The notes beneath the pieces were generated by a model. The model worked only from the letters and a program-made list of their open reading frames with translations. It did not search any database and had not been told where the DNA came from. A stretch of 55,165 bases of DNA, from positions 11,528 through 66,692 of the forward strand of contig JAENRP010000173.1 in the NCBI GenBank assembly GCA_024741835.1, in the 5' to 3' direction. The translations under genes were made by a program, and so were the position numbers. This document shows positions 35,276-47,947 of this stretch, piece by piece. The DNA is from Diplocarpon mali. Taxonomy: Eukaryota; Ascomycota; Leotiomycetes; Helotiales; Drepanopezizaceae. Within the stretch, counting starts at the first letter, position 1, and each line of letters begins with the position of its first letter.

Positions 35276-37468
35276 GGAAATTATGCTGTGGTCATGCGAC
35301 GGCGCGAGGCAGGCTTGTACGTGATGGGAAAGAAGCCTAGACGGTGGTTTATTCTCGTGAGGAGTGTCTGTGGAGGGATGGCACACAAAAGGTATTGCTC
35401 ACGAAGAAGATGCGAACTGATGACGACGGAGTGATACGGGTCGCTACCCTCGGTTTGTCTAAATGCCAATGGCTTGGCGGCAGTATACTTCACTCCAGGG
35501 AATGCGCCACATGATCGCCAGTGCTTAAACACCTAGTAAGGTAAGGTATGGAGGTAAGAAACCCACTACGATATACTACTTAGTATCATGGGTAAATAAT
35601 GTACAATTCTAGGCCGTGCACACTAGATACTTGGCGAATCGTTATAGATAAATCATTGGCTGTACCCCCTGTATATGAGCCCTGTTAATGGAAACCGGTA
35701 GAATTACGCACAGACAGCACTTGTACATTATTTCAGGCATGTACTAAGTATGTAAGGTAAGGTACCCATCGGATTTAAAGGCGGGTTCTACAATAGCCGG
35801 GAAAAAAACCCAGCAGCGAAACGCTTCTACGCTTCTAACTTTAAGATATTTCGATTTTACATTGCTTGACGCTTGAACCAAATCACGCCCTTGAATGCGG
35901 GGGTCTCTTACGGTCTTTTTAATCTTCCGGACGAACTTCCAATCCTTACCCTGTCATCCTACCTTGACAATAAATCTTGATCTCCTAACTTGCGTCAGAG
36001 GGGTTTTTTTGTAATCGCGCTACGCTGCGTTGAATACAGAATGAAATTACAGCCGTAGCTAACCTCACAATTCTGGTATAACTCCCGACTACGAGTGCAA
36101 GGTGTTACTAAACGCCCAATCCACTGCAAGAATCGCGCTGACTATTTATTTAAGGGTGGTTACCGCAAAACCCATATCCGAATCCCAGACCCCCGCGCCT
36201 CGAACCCCCTGACACCCTCCGCTACCTTAATGACTGGCGGCGGTGGATTTTTATGTGCGACGCCGAAAGCTTACGCTGTTATGGTGGATCTTTATTTGGT
36301 GCATTGCCGTTACTCCTGCTCAAACTCCACTGATCGACAAGGGGGATAATTTATGCAGTGCTACCGCTCAAACAAGAGAGCGAGAGCAAGATCTTGCTCG
36401 GATCGTTTCGATTTCACTTCTTTGAACTTCGCAAGCAACTTGAGTTGCTACCAATCATAATCAGCTTTGGACAATGAAACTTGAAAATGCAATCTATACA
36501 GTAGTTAAATAACAACAGTGTGATACTCTAATCTGACTGCTTATCACACCTGATGCTGAACTACACACCGATTGAGTTTTTGCCAATATTGTCCGCGAAA
36601 AAAAAGAAGAAAAAAATCAGGAGTATCATTACTCTCTTTTTTCTCCCCGAGCACGGCAGATCAAAACAAGGGCAGAAATCCACTTTAAATTAAATGCTCT
36701 GATCAGAGCATATTTGTCTACAAACACCGCATGAAAGTCAATTCAACCTTGCAAGCCCATATAGGAACCCCCCTGCAGTTGATACTGATATGATGCTCGT
36801 TTGGCCTGCGACGAAGTAGAATAGCAAGCGGAGCAAGTCAGGCGCTGTAAACCTTGGAATGCTAGTGCTGTAAGCTATCAGTAAATACCTGACCCTACTA
36901 CGTTTGTTACGTTCAATATCGAGTTCGGTGGATCAGTTCTCTGGCTACTTAGACTCCGGTACTTGAACGTCGAAGTATATTCTTCTTTCCCCGGTAGTGG
37001 AATGCTACCCGGTGGGTTTCCTAATCCAACCTACTCGAAATCAAAGAAAAGGAGCGTAAGTCATTCGAAAGCTGAAGAACCTTGCGCCGGATCGTTTGTG
37101 TTAGCACTTCAAGCTTCCCAACACCAGATCAAAAATACCCTCATCCTCAGTGACCCTGGGCAGCACTTTCACGCGTCTCGATCACACTCTGTCTCCTGAT
37201 GTTCCCCGACTTCTCGTCAATCTTTTACAAAATTTCCCCACAAGCTTTGTAAGCTCCTGCGTTTCGCTTAACAGTAACACCGTGCTTGACATCGCCAACA
37301 ACCACCCACGAGATCCCGTCGTCGAGACAGAAAAGTGTCATCTTGATGCGTTTCCCTCACAAATACATATCCTTCTCCGTACACGTCAAGGATTTACACA
37401 TGGGACGTACTATTACCCGAGTCTGCACCTCGGAGCTGAACATCCAGTGGTTGGCAATACTACTAAAC
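35276..37468. other. AT-leaning intergenic region, no supported gene
   Basis: 2.2 kb with no recognisable coding exon. Short GTAAGGTA-type tandem motifs recur near 35525 and 35752. An A-rich tract lies at 36597-36617. Plus frames at 37150-37479 and 37286-37558 look partly protein-like but have no known features. Confidence 0.45.
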
Positions 37469-38074
37469 TCAACCTCTAGGGGGTTCGGCGAGGAATTTGT
37501 AACTGTTGAGGTCGATTTGGTCGATGCTGATGGTATCTTTGATTTTGCTTATGAGTAGTGATGTGAGCGAGGAAGATACTGGGTTTTGCGTGTATTGTTG
37601 GCTCTCAATTCCGACCGGCGTCTTTCGGCGAGGCAGGGCGCCTTGGATAAGGGAGCCTTGGATGATATAGATCTTTTGGCGATGTGTCTTGGTGGAGACT
37701 GATTGATTATTTAAAGGTACCTCCGTAATTCTAGTAGTGGTTTCAAGACCATCGTCATGCTTAATTGTCTGGTACTGAACGGTGGTCTGCAGACGGGTAA
37801 ACAATATATTTTCGGTGTTAGGAGAAGAGTACTTAGGGTCCCAATAGGCGACGACGAAGTTTTTTTGTGAGAAAATATGGTCGACAACCGGCTTCTCACT
37901 CAGCTTAATGGCGAGGAGGCATCGTTTATTACTTGACTTTGCGTATATCCCTGGAACTGGTTTGCGGCCGTGATATATTTTTGTATTCTGGTCTATCTTT
38001 TTGCTGGGCTGGAACTGACACCACTCCTATGGCGAGAAAGCTTTCTTGGCTGCGACGGGAAGCTTTGGCGCCAT
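37469..38074 (-). pseudogene. Unrecognised 201-codon reading frame broken by one TAG
   Basis: On minus, an ATG at 38074 in good context (CACAATGG) opens a frame of 201 codons that ends at 37469. The only interruption is a TAG at codon 16 (38029-38027). Codons 17-201 are open without a break, through ...VVAYWDPKYSS... and ...RKTPVGIESQQY.... The family is unknown to me, with no membrane segment or motif. No acceptable GT-AG intron removes the TAG. A CAG or TGG turned into TAG fits C-to-T change at CpA, the RIP pattern. It may be a young pseudogene, a gene starting downstream, or a chance frame. Confidence 0.4.
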
Positions 38075-39329
38075 TGTGAGAGAACGATCGGTTGTCGACG
38101 CTGTTTACTTGTAGATATAGATAAAAGAGCTGAGGACCCTCTGTGAGGTAGGATGATATTGGAAGGAGATCCTGAGTTTGGGGATTTGCTACTAGTAAGT
38201 TGGGTGGATGAAGTGTAGATGATTTGTTAAGTAGACATAAATTTTTATATTGTGCGAGCTATGACGGCCGGCGCTGAAAAATTCTCTGTGACATAGTAAA
38301 CGTTCTCGAATATGATAATCGGGTTTTGTAGTATGATGTCATTAACGGGACCCACATGGTGGCCACATTATTTGTCCATTACTTATAGAGCAGTTTTCTC
38401 TCCCTCTTCCTCTCTCCATCTCCAATAAATATCCAGACAAATTCAGACTTCAAGCCGCAGTTAATTTTGATAGGATCGTGCGAAGCTTTTCTGCATTCAT
38501 AGAGTGAACCCGCGATTGAGATTTACAAACCATCCACACCATTACTAGTCGGTTTTCTTTACCACATGGTTGTAAATCCCATATAACAATGCTATACAAA
38601 AATGCTAGTGTAAATTCTCACGATTAATTCGGGCACAATGGAAAATTTATGTAGTAGTTAGTAGAGCGAGGTGTGGTCAGATTTGACGAGATGCCAAAGT
38701 GAAAGTAAAAACACCGATAGGTTCCATAAATTTGTTCAGATGAAAGTAAAAAGTAAGAAAGATGTGAAGATCTTGAAACTAAGCTGGATATGCCATGCGC
38801 GCACTAAAGATACTGGAACTGTTACTGAAACTAGTTTTGAGTGAATAATCCAGACGTGTATTTACCATCCGCTTGAACTGTATCGAACGACTAATTCAGG
38901 CGGAACACTTGAGAATGTAATCACATTTGGTTGACTTACGATTTATCGCCAATTCGATAATTCGATTCCTCCTTGTCAAAGTATCACTTGTCGGTTGCAA
39001 TGCGTTCTGGCATGCGTACGTGTCTCAGTATGCCCACAGAGGCCAGAAATCGAAGTTGGCTGTAGCCTGATGCGCAAACGTAGAGTTATTTGATATTCAA
39101 GAGCGTCCAAAAATCCGAGTTCTCAGGAGAATGAATATACGATGGCAGGTAGAATTCGCGCACAAAGGACCGTTGACACCGTCACAAGAATTCGCCTTTG
39201 ACACAAGATCGCTGGAGTTTGTCCTTTCATAGAGAGCACGATCTACATTTTTTTAATGCTCGTGCTCATGCTCATGATACCTCGCAAACCTGTACCCCAT
39301 TGCAATATGCCGAATGAAAAACCACCTCC
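38075..39329. other. Intergenic region, no supported gene
   Basis: 1.25 kb of AT-leaning DNA. I see no coding exon, tRNA or clear repeat. Its right edge holds the eL32 3' UTR. Confidence 0.5.
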
Positions 39330-40014
39330 CTAAACCTCAGTCGTAACACGAGCCTTGGGATTGGTCACCTTAACACCGAGCTCCTTTGCGCGCGAAACAA
39401 TCTCAATTCTCTTCCTCGAAGAAACGGCATGGGAAATCCTAGAATGACGTTAGTCCCCCACATTTCCAACTTTTCTTGGAAGAACTTACTCGGCAGCAAA
39501 GGTCTTGTTGTGCATTAGGAGGAGATCGACGTCGCGAACGTTGTTGACGAGAAAAGCCTTGTGTCCAGATGGCATCATATGGCGGGTCTTCTTATTGGAT
39601 CCGAAACCAATCTATCATCTCATCAGCCATGGCCGTCAATACTGACAGTCCACAGGTTCTGGCCATTATCTTCGCCGTCCAACTGTTGGTACTCCAACAT
39701 GAACCTCATCCTGTCCTAACACGTACCGAAGGCATAACCATTTGACCCTTGAAACGTCTTCGGACTCGGTTGTCAATACCCTTGGGCTTTCTCCAGCTGG
39801 CGTCAAGGCATTTGTAGGTGTCTGCAGAGTATTAGAGATTGGTTAAGAACGCAATAAACTCGTAGAAACTTTCCAGACTGGTGCCTATGGAAACGCTTGG
39901 TGCCTGCGCATGCCTCGTTAGCACATATAATTTTGTATTCGTGGCGCAAATTTCGTTCTCGGGAAGGGACGAACGCTTCTTCACGATCGGGACGTGCTTT
40001 GCGGCGGAAACCAT
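39330..40014 (-). CDS. rpl32: 60S ribosomal protein eL32
   Basis: Component of the large cytosolic ribosomal subunit. Five coding exons on minus: 40014-39975, 39903-39874, 39821-39727, 39611-39490 and 39438-39330, giving 131 residues, close to the size of the human protein. The whole chain aligns with the family: [17 protein letters not shown], then [38 protein letters not shown] and RVTTEV at the end. The exons are too small to show as one long frame. Introns are 71, 52, 115 and 51 bp. Three are GT-AG, but intron 2 (39873-39822) begins GAAAGT, a GA donor, and no GT site in the area restores frame. A 5' UTR intron ends directly at the ATG. It is probably a highly expressed essential gene, unless a second copy exists. 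Confidence 0.95.
39822..39873 (-). other. Non-canonical GA-AG intron in eL32
   Basis: The 52-bp intron starts GAAAGTTT and ends CTCTGCAG, with CTAATAC as a likely branch site. Exon 2 must end CAGTCTG and exon 3 must start ACACCTAC to give the conserved HQSD-TYKCL junction and a 131-residue product. A single change (GTAAGT to GAAAGT at +2) explains the donor. Confidence 0.75.
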
Positions 40015-40086
40015 CTGTATCAACGTTAGCAGTTTGATTGAAAATTTGCGGGTGTATAGCAGCTGCTCCTAACGCTGTAATCGTAC
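40015..40086 (-). other. 5' UTR intron of eL32
   Basis: Upstream of the ATG on minus, GTACGA (first base 40086) is followed by GCTAAC and a CAG that ends at 40015, one base before the start codon. A leader intron abutting the ATG fits a ribosomal protein gene. It is inferred from splice signals only. Confidence 0.6.
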
Positions 40087-41959
40087 CTTTGTTGTCGGTT
40101 TCGTTGGGCGATGTTGTCGATGTGGTTGATTTTGGCGAACGTTCTCTCTGTGGGCACTACAGTTCGCTTACTAGCGTAGGCCGTGCTTTGGTGACTAAGC
40201 CATCCCGGGGGTATGTAGTAATGATCTCTAGAGGATGGGTCCCCAAGATCATAGAAAACGTGCTGGATGAAGCCTCACTTATTTTTAAAATTGGACTACG
40301 GTCTTAAGGGAATCTTTCGAGCGAAGTCTTCATGTATGCCATGTCACAGGATCCATAATTATGAACACTCAAACACACCATTCTACGACTTTCTTTGCTC
40401 GTGGCTATGCTCCTACAAAATTTTGATCTGCTTAGCTGCTTAGTAGGCGAGACCCTTAGCCGCGAGAGGACTGGCTGTTCTTATAAACAGACCGTTATTT
40501 AAATCGTGTTTTCTTACGATGGCCATAATTTTGGATATCTTAGAATAGAGCAAAATTGCGATAGACATTATTGAATGAAAATGAGTCAGATTCTCTGATA
40601 GAATAAGGTTGTATATTGGGAGACGACTCAAATACCTATACGTAGTATCTCTTACGAACTTGTAGATTCTTTATATTCTTTATATTCTTTCTAAAGAGTC
40701 TGCAAAGCCAAGATTAAGTGACTTAGCCATAAAATAGTTGAACTTCAAGTCGAATAAAGCTAGCACTTCTCAAAAGCTTTGAAATGATTTTTTGTACTTC
40801 CTCTTTTACGAATCCCCTCTACTTTCGACCTCCATTTGCATACTTTGGGATTATCCAAGTATTTACCTATTATTAATTGAAAGACTTAATAAAGAATATA
40901 GAGGTGAAAAGGGTAGAATATAGTATGTAAGGAGGAGGAAGAAGGAAAAAGATATATTTCGAAAAATTTATGAAGTCGATGAGAAGTGTTATCATCGAAA
41001 GCCGCCGCCTACTAGCAAGACGGTTAATATAATCATATAAATAGCTGCTGTTAGCGTGAAAGGCTTATCTTAAAATGGATAACCTAAGGTGACTCTACTT
41101 GTCAAGGCACCTTTCGAGAATGTACTCGTCTAACACCTCGAGGGAACAGCTATCGACGATGTTATAGGTTAGTCTCTTGTCTAAGGAACTGGGAATCACG
41201 GTTATTCTAGGCTGAGTAATGGAGACACAAGGAGTTTTTATACAAGTTTCTCCTTGTATGTAAATTACTGTATAGCTTCTTCCGCTCGTGCTACATAGTT
41301 TAGAACTAATAAAGCACGTTGAAGGGAAAAAAAGGAGAGAAGAAAAGCTCGGCTTATATAAAACCTGGCGAAGCAATATGAGGTTCTTAAACTTCATACT
41401 TATTTTACCCTACATCTCATCGCTCCAAATTTTAACAGGTCGTCGCAGGGATCGAATGAGTGAATTGCCTAAGTTATAGTTTGCTTTATAATGATCAGTG
41501 GCCGCAGGATGTCAGAATGTAACCGCCTAGGATCATCTGCAATATGCCGGTAATTTATTCAAAAATTTCCGCATCCACCTTCTTCAGGCTAACATAAAGT
41601 ATTTGAGGCTGATAAAGTGTTGCCCTTGGCGGCACATATGTATTGTATAATCCCAGGCCTTCTCATGATATCGAGAGTCAGCAAAGGTTGTTATGTCGAA
41701 CTTCCCAGTATTGGAAGACGGCCTTACGCGGGCGTATGTACGAGTAGAATCGCCAGGGGACGCACGTAATTGGGAAGTCTGATGCGGTCTCATTAATCCA
41801 TTCTGTGCGCCGATCTATGTAAGGTCATTATCCATAAGAACCGGGATGGCTAACCCTGATTCTGGTCTATCGTATTGAACGAGTGCCGTAATACACGTAA
41901 GTCATGAATATGCATCTTCGATGATGATCAAAGGAATCTCTGCTCCACATGGGACCAGC
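40087..41959. other. AT-rich intergenic block, eL32 promoter at its left edge
   Basis: The first few hundred bases should carry the eL32 promoter. From about 40430 to 41480 the sequence is visibly AT-rich, with an ATTCTTTAT tandem at 40666-40692 and many short stops, as in RIP-altered DNA. A minus frame at 41095-41397 has no recognisable family. I could not identify a transposon in it. Confidence 0.5.
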
Positions 41960-43392
41960 TCATTGTTGTGCACATTGTGGTTGTCCCTCGTTCTCATCTT
42001 CGTCTTCCCAGCCACTACCGGCACGGGGATCACCGGAGTTCGCACCAAACTATGCTTATCAGCAATTTTCGATAGAACATGACGGGGGCAAATGACCTCT
42101 TCAATCTCAGCATCTGAATCAAACTCTACTTCGTCAACCTCGGTGACTTCAATGGGAGCTTCCGGCTCGGGAAGAATCTTCTGGAGCCCTGCAAAAGTAG
42201 AGGCATCCTCAGTCCATCCATTTTCAGGAAAGTCGACCTTGACTACCAAGTAAAGATCACCTTTGGCATCGCTCTTCTTCAATGGCATTCCCTCGTGCGG
42301 AACCTTCAATACTTGACCAGGTCTGAGAACCTTTCCCTGTGGATGATTGATGTGAATACCACGACCGTCCAAATGCTTCAAGACAACCCTCGAGAACCCA
42401 GTAAGTGCCTCAGCAAGCGTGACATTCAGCTCTGCGGATAAGTCGTCGCCAGCTCTTTGAAAATAATCGTGCTCCTCCTCAACGAGGGTGAAGACAATGT
42501 CTCCTGGAGTTTGATCTGGTACTTGATCTGCTTCGCCTTCAAGAACTATCCGTTCGCCCTCCCGAGCACCTCTTGGGATGTAGATCTCCAAGACCTTCTT
42601 CTCAGACGTCGTCCGCTTTCCTTTGCACTTCTTGCACCTATCCTTCTCCTTGAAAATCTTTCCAACCCCCGAGCAATTATCGCAGACCATTCTCTCCTGA
42701 GTAACAAGTCCTGGGCCGACAGATCGAAGTCCTATTGTGGCACCTTGCCCCTTACATCTCTCACATGTTGCTGGCTTGGCCTTCTCCTTTCCGCCCGAGC
42801 CCTTGCAGTGACTGCAAATTATGTTCTTCGTGCTGGCAAACTTCACTGTCTTCCCCTTGTAAAGCTCCTCTAGCGTGACTTGATACTTTTGCTCCTCATC
42901 TCGCCCTCGTCTTGGTCGACTTGGTCCGCCCGATCCCCCGAACCCTGGGGGCATACCTGGCATACCTCCACCACCTCCTCCCATACCAAACATTTGCGCC
43001 AAAATATCATCCAGATCGACTCCGCCAGGACCTCCTCGACTCGAATCGAAGGCGGCCATACCGTGGCTATCGTACAGTTGTCTTTTCTCCTCATCGTAGA
43101 GAATTTCGTAAGCCTGACTCACCGACTTGAATTTCAGTTCAGACACTTCTTTCTGGTCTTCTGCGACTTTGTCGGGGTGGTGTTGTAAGGCAGCCTAGGC
43201 TCGTCAGTATCATAAAAGCAAGGCCGAGAGTGGCGACAACAAACCTTGTGATATGCTTTTTTCACTTCGGTTTTAGTTGCTGTCTTAGAGATTCCAAGAA
43301 TATCTGACAAAATATTTAGCTGCTTATGCCCAGAGGAGTGCTGTGCTCATCATACCATAGAGATCAATCTCGTCAACGCCGTTAGATGCCAT
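41960..43392 (-). CDS. ydj1: Type I Hsp40 co-chaperone (Ydj1/Mas5-like), farnesylated
   Basis: Cytosolic J-protein that delivers clients to Hsp70 and helps import into ER and mitochondria. Exons on minus: 43392-43356, 43303-43245, 43194-42097 and 42049-41960; introns are 52, 50 and 47 bp, all GT-AG, giving 427 residues. The J domain is about 6-70 with HPD at 38-40. A Gly-rich linker (MFGMGGGGGGMPGM) follows. The cysteine-rich zinc region has four repeats (CSHCKGSG, CERCKGQG, CDNCSGVG, CKKCKGKR). Two C-terminal client domains follow. The last intron is easily missed because the frame stays open through it to 41902; splicing it gives FGANSGDPRAGSGWEDED and the CAQQ farnesylation box at 424-427. 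Divergent from the mitochondrial GluRS gene, 311 bp away. Confidence 0.96.
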
Positions 43393-45858
<2,466 letters not shown>

Positions 45859-46295
45859 TTGTTTGTTTTCAACTGTATGAATATAGAGCTCGAAGTTGTG
45901 ACTTTAGGACTACTCACACCGAGAGGAATGTAACATGTGAGAGAAAGCGCTTATTGCTCGCTATTCATGCTTGTCAGTACTTGTATTCTCGGTCGGCGAT
46001 ATTAATAATATTTATATCCAAGCTGGGATATCCCACATAGCAAAACTTGCAAGTATCTCTGAAGAGGAAGGGCAGATAGTTATCTTTCACTTTCGTTGTG
46101 ATTTCATAAACAACCCCACCCCCCAACCCCCCGCATTGCTTGCCACATCACGTAATTTAATTTATGATGCCTCCAGTCTAAGTATCTCGCCATCCACGTT
46201 TCATCATACCCCCAACGCCATTAGACGTATGTATTCTGTACGCCAGCAATCCTCAATAACTCCAGACGTTGAACTCGGTAACCGTAAATCCAATC
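45859..46295. other. Convergent 3' region, GluRS and CSN5
   Basis: 437 bp between two stop codons. A C-rich run lies at 46112-46132. No gene is seen. Confidence 0.6.
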
Positions 46296-47443
46296 TCAAA
46301 ATCTTCGCGATTCTACAGGCGCAGATTGCATCGTAACCTCCGGCATCAGCGCAGGCGCAGGTTCAGGCTTAACGACAGTGTCAGCCTTCGCAATCTGTCC
46401 CAGCCCATTGAAGAGCTTCGCCTTTACTTCTCCAGCCATCAAGCCAGTTGCCTCTTCCCCCGCAATCTTGTTGCTATCCCGAACCACCTTCTCTAATTGC
46501 TGGTCAGTAGCCTTGTTTGGTCCAGAGCTCATCTGTCTACCACTTCGCTGAATGGCTGATCCTGCTTGCCGAATCTTGGAGCTAAGATCAAGCATCTGCT
46601 TACTGCTGTAGTCGCGGTTGGTAAAGAGCGGGCTTTGACTGAGCGTTTGTACCCAGTACTTGTTCCACAACAACTCCAAAAGATAGGTATCAAGCGAGCT
46701 TTTAAAGTGGGAGACCTCCAGTGAATAGTATCTGCTTGCGTGGGCACCGAAATCTTCGGCTTTTGCCAGCGGAATAGTTTGGTATCCATCGTCTGCTCCT
46801 GAATTGGTGGGTTTATAGTTGTCGGGAAATGTTCTGAAAGCACCAATTTCGACCTTACCAGCAGAGATGGTGCGATCAGGATCGATGACAACGGCAAGGA
46901 AGGGGTCAGAAAAAGTCTGTTGAGTTGCTTGTGTGCTGACATCGATACCGCTGAGCCAACAACCGTAGCCTGGGTGACTATGATACCATCCAACGGCATT
47001 CTCCAGTTTGCCCTGATCCCGACAGGCCTGGAGATAGCCAACCATGTACTCGTTTGCTTCGTCCTGGGCGTTTACTCTGGTCTCTGTGCCTTCAACAGGT
47101 AACCTGAACGCATCAGTGACGATGATAGTATCTCCAGCAATCTTTCCCTGCATTAAGCCCATCACTTCGATGCTGCCTCCAGACCGTGCATGCATCACCA
47201 TTTTAAGCAAAGCTACAGCAGAGATTCGTACATTCTTGAAGTGGTGGGGATCGGTCTTCCATGGTTTGGTGTCGTTTATAGCCTTCTGCTCGTTGGTATC
47301 GTAAGTATATAGGGCATCGCGGTGAACATCGACAAGCTGGACGTTATTATCAAGCTCTGTTATCGATAAGGTGAGCTTGAGCGGGGTAGAACAAGGGCAC
47401 ACAGAGAGGTTTACTTACCCCAGGTCTTCCGAGCGATGTCCAT
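46296..47443 (-). CDS. csn5: COP9 signalosome subunit 5 (CSN5/CsnE/Rri1)
   Basis: Zinc isopeptidase of the COP9 signalosome; removes NEDD8/Rub1 from cullins and so controls SCF ligases. In Aspergillus nidulans loss of CsnE affects development and secondary metabolism. Exons on minus: 47443-47419 and 47356-46296, with a 62-bp GTAAGT...CAG intron. The first exon codes only MDIARKTW plus one base. Length is 361 residues. The JAMM metal site is complete: Glu72 ([10 protein letters not shown]), then His134-x-His136 and Asp147 in [14 protein letters not shown]. The N-terminus [14 protein letters not shown] is typical of CSN5. The tail (about 285-361) is helical, then Pro/Glu-rich. Divergent from Ase1, 504 bp away. 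Confidence 0.96.
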
Positions 47444-47947
47444 ACTTGAAGGACTTGGGTATCTTCAGATCAACGTCGAGCTGAGGTGATATTGAGTCGG
47501 TGGGTAGATATTGAAGACCAAGGAGAAAGGTGCGAAGTATTACACCTAGAAGTAGCTTCATTCGCTTTTTGGTTTAGAGTTAAGCTTGGATCCCTGCTAG
47601 CGTACGTTGCCTCGCCAACCATGGTATCGACGCGCCTAAAAATACACGAACTTGCGCAAATGAGGGTTCTCTCAAGCAATACACGATATACGACTCCACA
47701 TTCACTCGCTATTGATGAGCTTCGCGGCATCATTCTCAGAGGCTTCGCCGTCGCGATCACATTTCGATTCTTGCTGAATCTAGCATTAAGTGGCTGTATC
47801 TTCGAAAGGAATACGGTCCTGGTCTCACGGCCCATTTTCGATAGTCGCTGTTATTCCAGTCTCATCGAACTGACGTTTCCTTCCAAGCTCTCAGTACTTC
47901 TCAAAAAGCGAACCTCATTCTGACGTGCTTCTTCCTGTCTGCCCGTC
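47444..47947. promoter_or_regulatory. Divergent intergenic region, CSN5 and Ase1
   Basis: 504 bp between diverging start codons, holding both promoters. No specific element is claimed. Confidence 0.5.

Noticed and set aside
40038..40307. 89-codon open frame (+) upstream of eL32
   Set aside because: It overlaps the eL32 leader intron and promoter on the opposite strand and has no recognisable feature.
41902..42049. DnaJ C-terminus as read straight through to 41902
   Set aside because: Splicing a GT-AG intron gives the family's acidic tail and CAQQ box; the read-through tail matches nothing in Ydj1 proteins.
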